From NCBI GenBank assembly GCA_017558825.1, contig JAFYTO010000010.1, forward strand, positions 100,789-164,788: a stretch of 64,000 bases of DNA, read 5' to 3'. This DNA comes from Clostridia bacterium (lineage in GTDB: Bacteria > Bacillota > Clostridia > Christensenellales > Borkfalkiaceae). Position 1 is the first letter of the stretch. The number at the start of each line of letters is the position of its first letter. The notes below the pieces were generated by a model that worked only from the letters and a program-made list of their open reading frames with translations, was not told the origin of the DNA and made no database searches. The translations under genes were made by a program, and so were the position numbers. Of the stretch, positions 1 to 8,181 are shown one piece after another.

Positions 1-173
1 TGTAAATCTTCAACGCCTTTAATATCTTCGGGCTTAAGACCTTTTTCGTCCATACGGGTTTTAAAACACTCTACCCTTTCATACATTCTTTTTACTTGCC
101 AAACAAGCCTTTCACTTTGAAGTTTTTTAAGTTCTTGCCTTGGCATTGTTTCAATTTTATCTCTAACTGGCAT
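1..173 (-). CDS. Phenylacetate-CoA ligase-type protein, N-terminal part (runs off the window)
   Basis: Only the first 57 codons are in the window. The start matches the N-terminus of PaaK-type aryl-CoA ligases: MPRQELKKLQSERLVW, then a conserved V-K-R-M-Y-E stretch and a G-L-K-P-E-D-I-K segment. These enzymes use ATP to convert aryl acids such as phenylacetate or indoleacetate to their CoA thioesters. The ATG lies one base after the stop of the upstream membrane-protein gene and is preceded by AAAGGAG, so it is the last visible member of the IorAB operon. A second, different CoA ligase heads the same operon. The family call rests on the N-terminus alone. Confidence 0.75.
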   Translation of the reverse strand, partial: MPVRDKIETMPRQELKKLQSERLVWQVKRMYERVECFKTRMDEKGLKPEDIKGVEDL

Positions 174-174
174 T

Positions 175-840
175 TTATGCTCCTTTCTTGTTTCTATTGC
201 CTAAACTTAATATTACGCCAAGCGCCACGGAAAGTGCCGCCGCCATCATAACTTGATACTCCGCCGGAAGTAAAAAAGTTACGGTGTGCATAGGTATCCA
301 AAATAACGGTACGGTTTTTAAAATTGTAAAGCCCCAAAAATTAGACCAATCAATACCCGTAATTATTGCGGATAAAGTAACCTTTTGCTTTTTAGCAAAA
401 AGTTCAAGCATTTTGTCCGTAATTTTATGCACTGCCATAAAGGTCGGCCCAAAACTTGTGTTCATAAGAACGCTTGTAAAAAGTGCACTTAAAAATTTAT
501 TGTTTCCACCTATCAACAAGCCCGCTTGCATTAAAGAATTTACCGCCGTAGAATAAACTTTCATCATAAAAGTTATCCATATGCCAATAAAGCCCCAAAT
601 TATAAAGCGCCAAAACACTTTAACGGGTAAAGTAAACTCTCTTTTTGCAATAGCCAAAGCAATAAGTTCGCCCGCCGTTGCTAAAAGAGCAAATTTAATA
701 AAGCCCATAATATAAGGTATATCCGTTGAAAGTTTTTTAAACACTTCCCTAAACGACGGAACAATTAGCATAACCCCAAATACGCCTATTGATAAAACAA
801 TATAAGTTAAAATAAGTACGGTTTTTAACTTTTTGCTCAT
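175..840 (-). CDS. Mpv17/PMP22-like integral membrane protein
   Basis: A protein of 221 residues with about five or six hydrophobic segments. The C-terminal part (DWSNFWGFTILKTVPLFWIP, then THTVTF-type and LLPAEY segments) resembles bacterial proteins labelled Mpv17/PMP22-like; I recognise this only moderately and know no established bacterial role. A start ten codons upstream (TTG) would overlap iorB by 29 bases. I prefer the ATG at 840, one base after the iorB stop, because the next junction in the operon has the same spacing. Its position between an oxidoreductase and an aryl-CoA ligase suggests aryl acid movement or tolerance, which is inference only. Confidence 0.6.
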   Translation of the reverse strand: MSKKLKTVLILTYIVLSIGVFGVMLIVPSFREVFKKLSTDIPYIMGFIKFALLATAGELIALAIAKREFTLPVKVFWRFIIWGFIGIWITFMMKVYSTAVNSLMQAGLLIGGNNKFLSALFTSVLMNTSFGPTFMAVHKITDKMLELFAKKQKVTLSAIITGIDWSNFWGFTILKTVPLFWIPMHTVTFLLPAEYQVMMAAALSVALGVILSLGNRNKKGA

Positions 841-841
841 A

Positions 842-1414
842 TTAGCCACCGTAACTGTATCCAAGTTCAAACGCTTTAAGGTTGAGTTCTAAAAATTTTG
901 GTGGAACTGTTTCCTTAATAACTTCTAACCAAACTTGTTTTTCTATGCTCATAGTTTTTGCTAAAACGCCAATTAAAACAACGTTAACCGCTTTAATTGA
1001 GCCCGCTTCTAAACTAATGTTAAGTGCGTCAAGTGAAGTTACGCTTGCTTTTGAAGAAAGTTCCTTAACTATGCCTTGTGGATACTCACAAGCCCCAGTA
1101 ATAACGGGCATTGGAGCAATTTCCCTATTGTTTAAAATAATTTTTCCACCTATTTTTAAAAAAGGTAAAGCCCTTATTGCCTCTAATTTTTCAAACGCCA
1201 AAATAACGTCCGCTTCGCCTTTATCAATTATAGGCGAAGAAACTACTTTGCCGTATTTAACGTAAGTTACAACGCTACCACCGCGTTGGCTCATACCGTG
1301 CACTTCCGAAACTTTTACGTCATAGCCACATTTAATTGCAACGTTACCAAGTATTCTACTTGCAAGCAAAGTGCCTTGTCCGCCAACACCAACAATCATT
1401 ACGCTTGTATTCAT
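842..1414 (-). CDS. iorB: Indolepyruvate ferredoxin oxidoreductase, beta subunit
   Basis: 190 residues, the usual IorB size. The start MNTSVMIVGVGGQGTLLASR carries the gamma-domain glycine motif GVGGQG typical of 2-oxoacid:ferredoxin oxidoreductases. The segment SEVHGMSQRGGSVV is also characteristic. With IorA it forms the enzyme that interconverts arylpyruvates (indole-, phenyl- or 4-hydroxyphenylpyruvate) plus CoA with arylacetyl-CoA, CO2 and reduced ferredoxin. The ATG overlaps the iorA stop (TAATG) and is preceded by AAAAGGAGG, so the subunits are translationally coupled. Confidence 0.93.
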   Translation of the reverse strand: MNTSVMIVGVGGQGTLLASRILGNVAIKCGYDVKVSEVHGMSQRGGSVVTYVKYGKVVSSPIIDKGEADVILAFEKLEAIRALPFLKIGGKIILNNREIAPMPVITGACEYPQGIVKELSSKASVTSLDALNISLEAGSIKAVNVVLIGVLAKTMSIEKQVWLEVIKETVPPKFLELNLKAFELGYSYGG

Positions 1415-3150
1415 TAGTTAGCCTCCTTTTCAATAGCACCAAATGGGCAAACGTTTACGCAAAGCCCGCAACCGTTGCATTGTGTTGGGTCAATTTTTGC
1501 CTTGCCGTTAACATAAGTAATTGCTGGGCAACCAAGTTTCATACACATTTTGCAAGAACGACACTTTTCTTCGTTAACGGTATATTTGCCGTCATACTTA
1601 ACGCCTTTAAGGAGTGCGCAAGGACGGCGTGCAATAATAACCGAAGGCTCGTTTGCGTTTAATTCTTCCTTAACTGCAAGTTCAAAACCCTTAACGTCAA
1701 ACGGGTCTTCAACCCTAACTCTTTCAACGCCAACTGCTTTACAAAGTGCAACTAGGTCAACTGATTTTGTAGGCTCGTTTCTAATAGTTAAGCCTGTGGT
1801 TGGATTTTCTTGATGTCCCGTCATACCCGTTATAGAGTTATCTAAAATAATAATGGTGTTGTTATTTTTGTTGTAAACCACGTCTATAAGCCCGGTTATA
1901 CCAGAGTGCATAAAAGTAGAGTCCCCAATAACGGCAACTAACTTTTTAGAAAAATCTTCGCCCCTTGCCTTAACCATACCATGCGCCGCGCCAATTGATG
2001 CGCCCATACAAATAGTTGTATCAACGCTTGAAAGCGGAGCAACCGCGCCTAAAGTGTAGCAACCAATATCGCCACTAACCGTAACTTTAAGTTTGTTAAG
2101 AACGTAGAAAGTTCCTCTGTGCGGACAGCCTGCACACATAACGGGTGGGCGTTTAGGAAGTTCTAAATTAGTAGTTAAATTTTTAACTTCTTCATTTAAA
2201 ACAACTTTTTTAATTAAGCTTTGGTTATATTCGCCAAGTAAACTAAATTTATCTTTGCCAATAACCTTAATTCCAAGCGCTTTAACGTGCTCTTCAATGA
2301 ACGGGTCTAACTCTTCAATAATATAAACTTCTTCTAACCCCTTAACAAAATTTTCTATAAGGCGTGTTGGAAGTGGGTAAACCATACCCAATTTAAGGTA
2401 GTTTGCCTTGTTTCCAAGTGCTTCTTTTGCATATTCGTAAGCAATGCCCGAAGTTATAACGCCAATTTTTGCACCGTTGTTTTCTACTGTGTTAAGCGAA
2501 GTGCTTTCTGCAAATTCCCTTAAATCTTGTTCGCGCTTTTCAACAACAACGTGCCTACTTATTGCGTTTGCAGGCATCATTACGTTCTTTTGAATATTCT
2601 TTTCATAAGGTTTTAAAGGCGCGGAAATAGGCTCGCCTTCTTCAACTAAACTTTGTGAGTGCGAAACTCTTGTTGAAAGTCTTATAAATACAGGAGTATC
2701 ATACTTTTCACTTAATTCAAAAGCAAATTTTGTAAACTCTTTACACTCGCTTGAATTAGACGGCTCTAACATTGGAATTTTAGCAGCCTTTGCATAGTGC
2801 CTTGAGTCTTGCTCGTTTTGTGAAGAGTGCATTCCCGGGTCGTCTGCAACGCAAAAAACCAAACCGCCGTTTGCGCCAATGTAACTAACGGTGAAAACGG
2901 GGTCAGCCATAACGTTTAAGCCAACGTGTTTCATACAGCTCATTGCACGCGCGCCCGCAATAGATGCGCCTATTGCAGTTTCTGCGGCAACCTTTTCATT
3001 AGGCGCCCACTCAACGTAAACGTTTTCGTATTTAACAATATTTTCAGTAATTTCCGTGCTTGGAGTGCCAGGGTAAGAAGATACAACTTTTACGCCTGCC
3101 TCATAAGCACCTTGGGCAACTGCCGCGTTGCCAAGCATTAGTTTTTTCAT
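1414..3150 (-). CDS. iorA: Indolepyruvate ferredoxin oxidoreductase, alpha subunit
   Basis: 578 residues, close to the usual 580-600. The N-terminal domain starts MLGNAAVAQGAYEAG and has the SYPGTPSTEI segment of the pyrimidine-binding half. The thiamine diphosphate half has MCAGCPHRGTFY, GDIGCYTLGA and GDSTFMHSGITGL with the N-N-N-T-I-I-I-L-D-N segment after it. The C-terminus carries two [4Fe-4S] motifs, CRSCKMCMKLGCP and CNGCGLCVNVCP, for electron transfer to ferredoxin. A GGAG site precedes the ATG. The gene lies 16 bases after an acyl-CoA ligase gene, consistent with an enzyme pair handling arylacetyl-CoA. Confidence 0.95.
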   Translation of the reverse strand: MKKLMLGNAAVAQGAYEAGVKVVSSYPGTPSTEITENIVKYENVYVEWAPNEKVAAETAIGASIAGARAMSCMKHVGLNVMADPVFTVSYIGANGGLVFCVADDPGMHSSQNEQDSRHYAKAAKIPMLEPSNSSECKEFTKFAFELSEKYDTPVFIRLSTRVSHSQSLVEEGEPISAPLKPYEKNIQKNVMMPANAISRHVVVEKREQDLREFAESTSLNTVENNGAKIGVITSGIAYEYAKEALGNKANYLKLGMVYPLPTRLIENFVKGLEEVYIIEELDPFIEEHVKALGIKVIGKDKFSLLGEYNQSLIKKVVLNEEVKNLTTNLELPKRPPVMCAGCPHRGTFYVLNKLKVTVSGDIGCYTLGAVAPLSSVDTTICMGASIGAAHGMVKARGEDFSKKLVAVIGDSTFMHSGITGLIDVVYNKNNNTIIILDNSITGMTGHQENPTTGLTIRNEPTKSVDLVALCKAVGVERVRVEDPFDVKGFELAVKEELNANEPSVIIARRPCALLKGVKYDGKYTVNEEKCRSCKMCMKLGCPAITYVNGKAKIDPTQCNGCGLCVNVCPFGAIEKEAN

Positions 3151-3166
3151 AAGTTTCTCCGTAATA

Positions 3167-4801
3167 TTATAACTCGTTTTGTTTAGATACTAAGCCTTCA
3201 CTACCGTATTGCTTTCTAAGTTTTGGCTTTTCAATTTTACCTGTTGGGTTTCTTGGAACGGTAGCAAAAATAACCTTTTTAGGTCTTTTGTATCTTGGAA
3301 GTTCTAAACAGTAATCGTTAAGTTCTTCTTCAGTAAAAGTTACACCGTCTTTAAGTTGAACAACGGCTAAGGTTGCTTCTCCTAAACGCTTATCTGGTAT
3401 GCCAATAACGGCAACGTCACTAACCGCTTCGTTCTTTCTAATAAAATTTTCAATTTGAACGGGGTAAATGTTTTCACCGCCTGAAATAATAACGTCTTTC
3501 TTTCTATCTACTAAATAGATAAAGCCTTCTTCGTCCTCCATAGCCATATCGCCTGTGTAAAGCCAACCGTTAGATAAAATTTCCTTTGTGGCTTCTTCAT
3601 CTTTATAGTAGCATTTCATAACACCGTCGCCAAAAACGGCAAGTTCGCCAACTTCGCCTTGCTTAACGGCGTTGCGGTTTTCATCAACAATCATTGTTTT
3701 CCAACCGTAGCCCGCCTTGCCTATTGCGCCAACTTTGTGTATATTTTCCATACCTAAATGCACGCAACCTGGGCCAATGGACTCTGACAAGCCGTAGTTA
3801 GTATCGTATTTATGGTGTGGGAATATTTTTAGCCAACGCTTAATTAAACTTGGTGGTACGGGCTGAGCGCCAATGTGCATTAAGCGCCATTTAGAAAGGT
3901 CGTAATCGTTAACGTTTATATCTCCCCTATCAATAGCGTCTAAAATATCTTGCGCCCAAGGAACTAAAAGCCATACGATAGAGCATTTTTCTTCTGCAAC
4001 GGCTTTAATAATCCACTTTGGTTCAGTACCTTTTAAAAGTACGGCTTTTGAACCTGCCATTAACGAGCCAAACCAGTGCATTTTTGCGCCCGTGTGATAA
4101 AGGGGCGGAATACATAAGAAAGTATCTTCTTTAGTTTGCTTATGGTGGTTTTGCTCAACGATAGCAGCGTGAACTAAACTTTTGTGAGAGTGAAGTATTG
4201 CCTTTGGAAAACCAGTTGTGCCAGACGAAAAGTAAATTGCGCCGTCATCTTCATCATCAATTTTAATATTAGGAAGTTTAGAGCTGCAATACGTTACTAA
4301 TTTATCATAACTTTCAGCAAAAACAGGACAACCTTCGCCAACAAAAAGCCAGGTTTTAATATTTTTGGTTTTGTAACATATTCCTTCAATTCTTCCAACG
4401 AATTCAGGGCCGAAAACTATATGCTCGCAGTCAGCCTTGTTTAAGCAGTAAGCAATTTCTTCGCCAGTGTATCTAAAATTGAGCGGAACGGCAACTGCTC
4501 CAGCCTTTAATATGCCAAAGTAAATAGGTAACCATTCTAAACAGTTCATAAGTAAAATGGCAACTTTTTCTCCTTTCTTTACACCCCTTGAAAGTAGGAG
4601 GTTAGCAAAGCGGTTAGAACTTTTTTGAAATTCGCCCCAAGTAAGTTCTCTACGAAAAGCTTCGGTTGAAGTGGCTTGAATAAGTGAAAATTCACGCCAA
4701 GTCATAAGCTTATTCTCTTCAAGTTTAGGGTTGATTTCTACTAAACAAACTTCATCTTTATAAAAAGCGGAGTTTTTTGTTAACAAATCGGTTATAGGCA
4801 T
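3167..4801 (-). CDS. AMP-forming acyl/aryl-CoA synthetase
   Basis: 544 residues of the ANL (AMP-binding) superfamily. The P-loop-like motif IYFSSGTTGFPKA is near residue 200. The hinge and C-domain motifs TGDMAMEDEEGFIYLVDRKKD and ISGGENIYP follow, and the catalytic lysine motif PRNPTGKIEK is near the C-terminus. An ATG at 4834 in the same frame lies in the U-tract of the T-box terminator and has no ribosome site. The ATG at 4801 has AAGGAG eight bases upstream and is the better start. It is the first gene after the T-box leader and probably activates an aryl acid for IorAB; the substrate is not shown by sequence. Confidence 0.9.
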   Translation of the reverse strand: MPITDLLTKNSAFYKDEVCLVEINPKLEENKLMTWREFSLIQATSTEAFRRELTWGEFQKSSNRFANLLLSRGVKKGEKVAILLMNCLEWLPIYFGILKAGAVAVPLNFRYTGEEIAYCLNKADCEHIVFGPEFVGRIEGICYKTKNIKTWLFVGEGCPVFAESYDKLVTYCSSKLPNIKIDDEDDGAIYFSSGTTGFPKAILHSHKSLVHAAIVEQNHHKQTKEDTFLCIPPLYHTGAKMHWFGSLMAGSKAVLLKGTEPKWIIKAVAEEKCSIVWLLVPWAQDILDAIDRGDINVNDYDLSKWRLMHIGAQPVPPSLIKRWLKIFPHHKYDTNYGLSESIGPGCVHLGMENIHKVGAIGKAGYGWKTMIVDENRNAVKQGEVGELAVFGDGVMKCYYKDEEATKEILSNGWLYTGDMAMEDEEGFIYLVDRKKDVIISGGENIYPVQIENFIRKNEAVSDVAVIGIPDKRLGEATLAVVQLKDGVTFTEEELNDYCLELPRYKRPKKVIFATVPRNPTGKIEKPKLRKQYGSEGLVSKQNEL

Positions 4802-4835
4802 AAAATAAAATCTCCTTAATGGTAATAGAGCCATA

Positions 4836-5060
4836 AAAAAAGCCCGCTTGCACGGTAAAGTGCAAGAGGGCGAATATATCGCGGTACCACCTCTGTTTGC
4901 TCTAAATAGAGCCTCATGAGTGAAATCACTACGGGCTATAACGCGCCCAAACGGCTAAAAAGCAACTTGCAAAAACGTAATTCTGCTTTGCGGTTTAATT
5001 GCCTTGCACCAAACGGCAACTCTCTAAATAAACTAACGCAAGCATACTAAAAATTTGCTA
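4836..5060 (-). promoter_or_regulatory. T-box riboswitch leader of the acyl-CoA ligase/iorAB operon
   Basis: Read on the minus strand, the T-box core AGGTGGTACCGCG lies at about 4893-4881. It is followed by a GC-rich terminator (GCCCTCTTGCAC / GTGCAAGCGGGC, then seven U) ending near 4836. Upstream is Stem I with a basal CTTGC (5042-5038) / GCAAG (4970-4966) pairing, the AGAGAG element, and an apical hairpin holding GGUG. The best specifier candidate is TAC (Tyr) at 4979-4977, because it is followed by a purine; no TTC or TGG is placed correctly. T-boxes read through when the cognate tRNA is uncharged, so the operon should be induced by amino-acid shortage. Confidence 0.9.
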
Positions 5061-5135
5061 AAACGTCTTTAATATTTAACTTGTAAAAATTATACTATAC
5101 TTTTTTGCTATTTGCAACTATTTTTTTATCGTTTT

Positions 5136-6023
5136 TTATGTAAAATATTTTTTACTATAATTTATAAGCTCGTTTAAAAACTTTATATGTTTAAATGGGT
5201 TTTCTATAAGAGCGTGGGTTGAATTTTCTAAATAAAAATATTTAAACTCTACGTTATTTTCCGTAAGTTTTTGCACTAAAGCCTCAGCGTTTTTTATAGA
5301 CACAACCTCATCTTTACCGCCGTGAATAATAAGTGTTGGGGGGCTATTTTTTGATATATACGATATTGGCGAAATTGTTAGTAAAATATCATTTACGCTG
5401 CCGTCTAAAACGTCTTCTTTGCTAATATCTTTTTGCAATAAGATTGACGCTATACTTGAGGTTAATTCTTCGCTCCAAGCGTTTGTTGATATATCAACAG
5501 GCCCAGCCATTGATGCAGTAAAAGCAATTTTAAGTGGCGCACTTTCCGTGCGTGAATACGAGTAAAGCGTTGCTAAATGCGCTCCTGCAGAATATCCACA
5601 AAGCGCAACTTTGTTTATATTTTGCCCACTTGAACTAGCAAACTCTTTTAACTTGTTTAAAGCAAGGTCAATTTCATTAAGAACTGTAAAAACGGAATAT
5701 TCACTTGCAGTTTCTTGGCTATAAAGCGAATAGTTTAGCGTTGCGCTCATAAAGCCGTTAGAAGCAAGAATCCTACACCTAAAATCTTCTTCGCTTTTAT
5801 CTCCGCTAGACCAGGAGCCTCCGTGAATAAATAATATAACTCCGTTACTTTTTTGTCGGTTTGGCATATACACGTCAATTACGTTTAATTTGCCTTGTCC
5901 GTATTCTATATTTTTATAAACCCTGTATCCCGTGTAAAATTTTACAAGCGGAACAATTGCGGTCAATAATAAAACCGCACAAAAAACTATTAAAAATAAG
6001 CCAGCTTTTTTACGCTTTTTCAT
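5136..6023 (-). CDS. Membrane-anchored alpha/beta hydrolase (esterase-like)
   Basis: 295 residues. The first 30 form a lysine-rich start and one hydrophobic segment, a signal anchor. The oxyanion-hole motif is ILFIHGGSWSSGD, the nucleophile elbow is CGYSAGAHLA (Ser in G-Y-S-A-G), the acid is in IIHGGKDEVV and the histidine in STHALI. This is the BD-FAE/carboxylesterase type of the alpha/beta hydrolase fold. The substrate is unknown, probably an external ester. It lies just upstream of the T-box leader on the same strand but is a separate unit. Confidence 0.85.
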   Translation of the reverse strand: MKKRKKAGLFLIVFCAVLLLTAIVPLVKFYTGYRVYKNIEYGQGKLNVIDVYMPNRQKSNGVILFIHGGSWSSGDKSEEDFRCRILASNGFMSATLNYSLYSQETASEYSVFTVLNEIDLALNKLKEFASSSGQNINKVALCGYSAGAHLATLYSYSRTESAPLKIAFTASMAGPVDISTNAWSEELTSSIASILLQKDISKEDVLDGSVNDILLTISPISYISKNSPPTLIIHGGKDEVVSIKNAEALVQKLTENNVEFKYFYLENSTHALIENPFKHIKFLNELINYSKKYFT

Positions 6024-6107
6024 AGTCGTTTTCTCACAAGATTTTTATGAATATAATTATAACACTCACTTTTAGCCGTGTCAAATATAAGGTGGTTTGT
6101 CAAACAA

Positions 6108-6133
6108 AAAACGCACGCTGGTAGCGTGCGTTA
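6108..6133 (-). terminator. Intrinsic terminator of the 6135-6887 gene
   Basis: On the minus strand, ACGCACGC and GCGTGCGT flank a short loop and are followed by TTTTTTG. It lies directly after the stop of the unknown membrane-protein gene. Confidence 0.8.
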
Positions 6134-6134
6134 A

Positions 6135-6887
6135 TTATATACCAAACTTTCCTAAAAGAACGTAACATAAAACTGTAAATGCTATTACTGCTATAATAGA
6201 AACCCAAGGCGGAAGCTTTTCTAAAAGTTTCCTAAAGCAAATAAAATAGCCTATTCCATATGCTAAGAACGGGCAAAGCAACGTTCCTAAAATTATAAAT
6301 AAAACTATAAGGGCGTTTTCTTTAAAAGCTTCAGTGTATGCATCTAAAGGCACCCTTTCCCCAACTTCAACTCCAGTTTTTGCATCAACTGTTACCTTGT
6401 ATTTGCCTTGGTGGTCGCTTGCAGAAGAAGCAACGTCTGAGTAGCCGAATAAAAACGACAGTATTATTGCGTAAACAAGGCTGAACGCATAGCCGATTAT
6501 TAAGGAAACTTCACAACCGCCGTCTGTTGCAAAAAATTGAATGCACATAACTATAGGGAATAATATCATATTTATTAAACCGTATAAAATATTACCTTCT
6601 AAAACTTCATTTAGTCCTTTTGAATAAATATACGCCCAATTAGTTAAAAACGCATAAAACGTTAAACCTAAACAAACCGAAGTTACAATAAAGAAAGTGG
6701 CAAGCACCCACTTTGTGCCCCTCTTTCCTTTTACGGCGTTTACCAAAACGTCAATAACGCCACCTATTACTATACCTATGCAGGCACACATTATAGGAAT
6801 ATATAAACTTTTTGTTTCCGCTCCCTTAGAGCCGTAGTTTATAATGCCAATTATAAAACCAATAGCACCAAAAATAGCAGTTGTCAT
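6135..6887 (-). CDS. Polytopic membrane protein of unknown function
   Basis: 250 residues with about six hydrophobic segments: residues 1-20, 28-50, 60-85, 98-118, 125-148 and two near the C-terminus. A polar loop at about 150-190 contains DAKTGVEVGERVPLDAYTEA. I do not recognise the family. GAGGTT precedes the ATG. It stands alone, with its own terminator downstream and a divergent TRAP transporter gene upstream. Confidence 0.7.
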   Translation of the reverse strand: MTTAIFGAIGFIIGIINYGSKGAETKSLYIPIMCACIGIVIGGVIDVLVNAVKGKRGTKWVLATFFIVTSVCLGLTFYAFLTNWAYIYSKGLNEVLEGNILYGLINMILFPIVMCIQFFATDGGCEVSLIIGYAFSLVYAIILSFLFGYSDVASSASDHQGKYKVTVDAKTGVEVGERVPLDAYTEAFKENALIVLFIILGTLLCPFLAYGIGYFICFRKLLEKLPPWVSIIAVIAFTVLCYVLLGKFGI

Positions 6888-7037
6888 AATAACCTCTTTT
6901 TTACTTTTTTAGTATAGCAAAAGAAAATAAAATTGTCAATGAAAGACACTTTTTGTAAAAAACGCAACATAAACTTACGTCTAATGTTAATATTTTAGTA
7001 ATTTGATATATTTTTTATATAAATTTTAAATATATGG

Positions 7038-7066
7038 TTTTCAAAACTCAATTTTTATGATAGAAT
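7038..7066 (+). promoter_or_regulatory. Probable promoter of the TAXI binding-protein gene
   Basis: An extended -10 (TGATAGAAT, -10 hexamer 7061-7066) has a weak -35 TTTTCA at 7038-7043 with 17-base spacing. It is placed 33 bases before the AAGGAG-led ATG at 7100. Confidence 0.5.
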
Positions 7067-7099
7067 AAACGTATATTTTAAATTAAGGAGTTTATAATA

Positions 7100-8107
7100 A
7101 TGAAAAAACTTATTACACTTTTAATGTCTGTAGTAATGTTGCTTGGCGTAACGGCTATGTCTGCATGCGCAAATACTATTACTATTTACACAGGCGGTAC
7201 GGGCGGTACATACTACGCTTTTACTAACGGTTTACAAGCTCAACTTGCTGATAAAACAGCTTACAAGTTCAACGTTGTTGGCGATACTGGCGGTTCTGTT
7301 GCCAACCTTAAAGCAATGAACAACGGAGACTGTAAAATGGCTATCGTTCAAAACGATACTATGGTTAACGCATACAACGGTTTAACAGCCAACTTTGAAC
7401 AAACTGGCGCTATTACAAATTTCTCTGTCATTGGCCAAGTTTATCCTGAAGTTGTTCAAATTGTTACAGATAAAGCAACTATCACTTCTCTTGCTGACCT
7501 TAAAGGCTCTCAAGTAAAAGAAAGAGTATCTATCGGTGACGTAGGCTCTGGCGTTGAAGCAAACGCTCTTGCACTTTTAACAGCATACGGCGTTGACGTT
7601 GAAAACGATATTGAAATTAGAAACCTTTCCGTTGCTAAATCTGCAGAAGCTATGAAAGATAACAACCTTGACGTATTCTTCTTTACTTCTGGCGCTCCTG
7701 CAACTTCTATCACTGAACTTGCTGTTGCTAAAAACGTTTATATGCTTGGTTTAGACGAAGATATTATGGACGCCTTTATTGCAGCAAATCAAATTGATGG
7801 TCAATATGACGTTTACTCTAAACAACCTATTACAAACGCTCAATACAGCTTTATTCTTGCTGACGCTCCTATAAAAACTATTGGCGTAAGCGCAACTTAC
7901 ATTGTTGCTAACACTTTAAGTGAAGAAGTTGTTTACAATATTACAAAAGCAATGTGGGAAAGCAAAGGTTCTATCGGCCACGATGTTGAATCTACAATGA
8001 ATACAGCATACGCTTTCGTTACTATCGGTAACGTTCCTGTTCACCCAGGTGCTGCAAGATATTACCAAGAATTAGGTATGACTGTACCAAATATTGCAGA
8101 AATTTAA
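7100..8107 (+). CDS. TRAP transporter solute-binding protein, TAXI family
   Basis: 335 residues with a signal sequence ending AMSAC at Cys23, so it is probably a lipoprotein, although Met at -3 is not ideal. The mature start ITIYTGGTGGTYYAFTNGLQ and the GDTGGSVANLKAMNNGDC segment are typical TAXI family features. It delivers a solute, usually a dicarboxylate or amino-acid-like anion, to the membrane subunit encoded next. AAGGAG precedes the ATG. The substrate cannot be told from sequence. A hairpin separates it from the permease gene. Confidence 0.92.
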   Translation: MKKLITLLMSVVMLLGVTAMSACANTITIYTGGTGGTYYAFTNGLQAQLADKTAYKFNVVGDTGGSVANLKAMNNGDCKMAIVQNDTMVNAYNGLTANFEQTGAITNFSVIGQVYPEVVQIVTDKATITSLADLKGSQVKERVSIGDVGSGVEANALALLTAYGVDVENDIEIRNLSVAKSAEAMKDNNLDVFFFTSGAPATSITELAVAKNVYMLGLDEDIMDAFIAANQIDGQYDVYSKQPITNAQYSFILADAPIKTIGVSATYIVANTLSEEVVYNITKAMWESKGSIGHDVESTMNTAYAFVTIGNVPVHPGAARYYQELGMTVPNIAEI

Positions 8108-8137
8108 TTTTTAGTAAACAACGTAACAAAAAACATT

Positions 8138-8163
8138 AAAGCGGGATTTTAGCATCCCGCTTT
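8138..8163 (+). terminator. Intercistronic hairpin between binding protein and permease
   Basis: AAAGCGGGAT and ATCCCGCTTT form a 10-bp stem with a six-base loop. Only three T of the stem end plus a mixed tail follow, so it may act as a partial terminator or as an mRNA stabiliser, giving more binding protein than permease. Confidence 0.6.
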
Positions 8164-8181
8164 GCATTATAAAGGATTATT

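Noticed and set aside
4802..4834. Upstream in-frame ATG of the acyl-CoA ligase gene
   Set aside because: It lies in the T-run of the T-box terminator with no ribosome site; the ATG at 4801 has AAGGAG.
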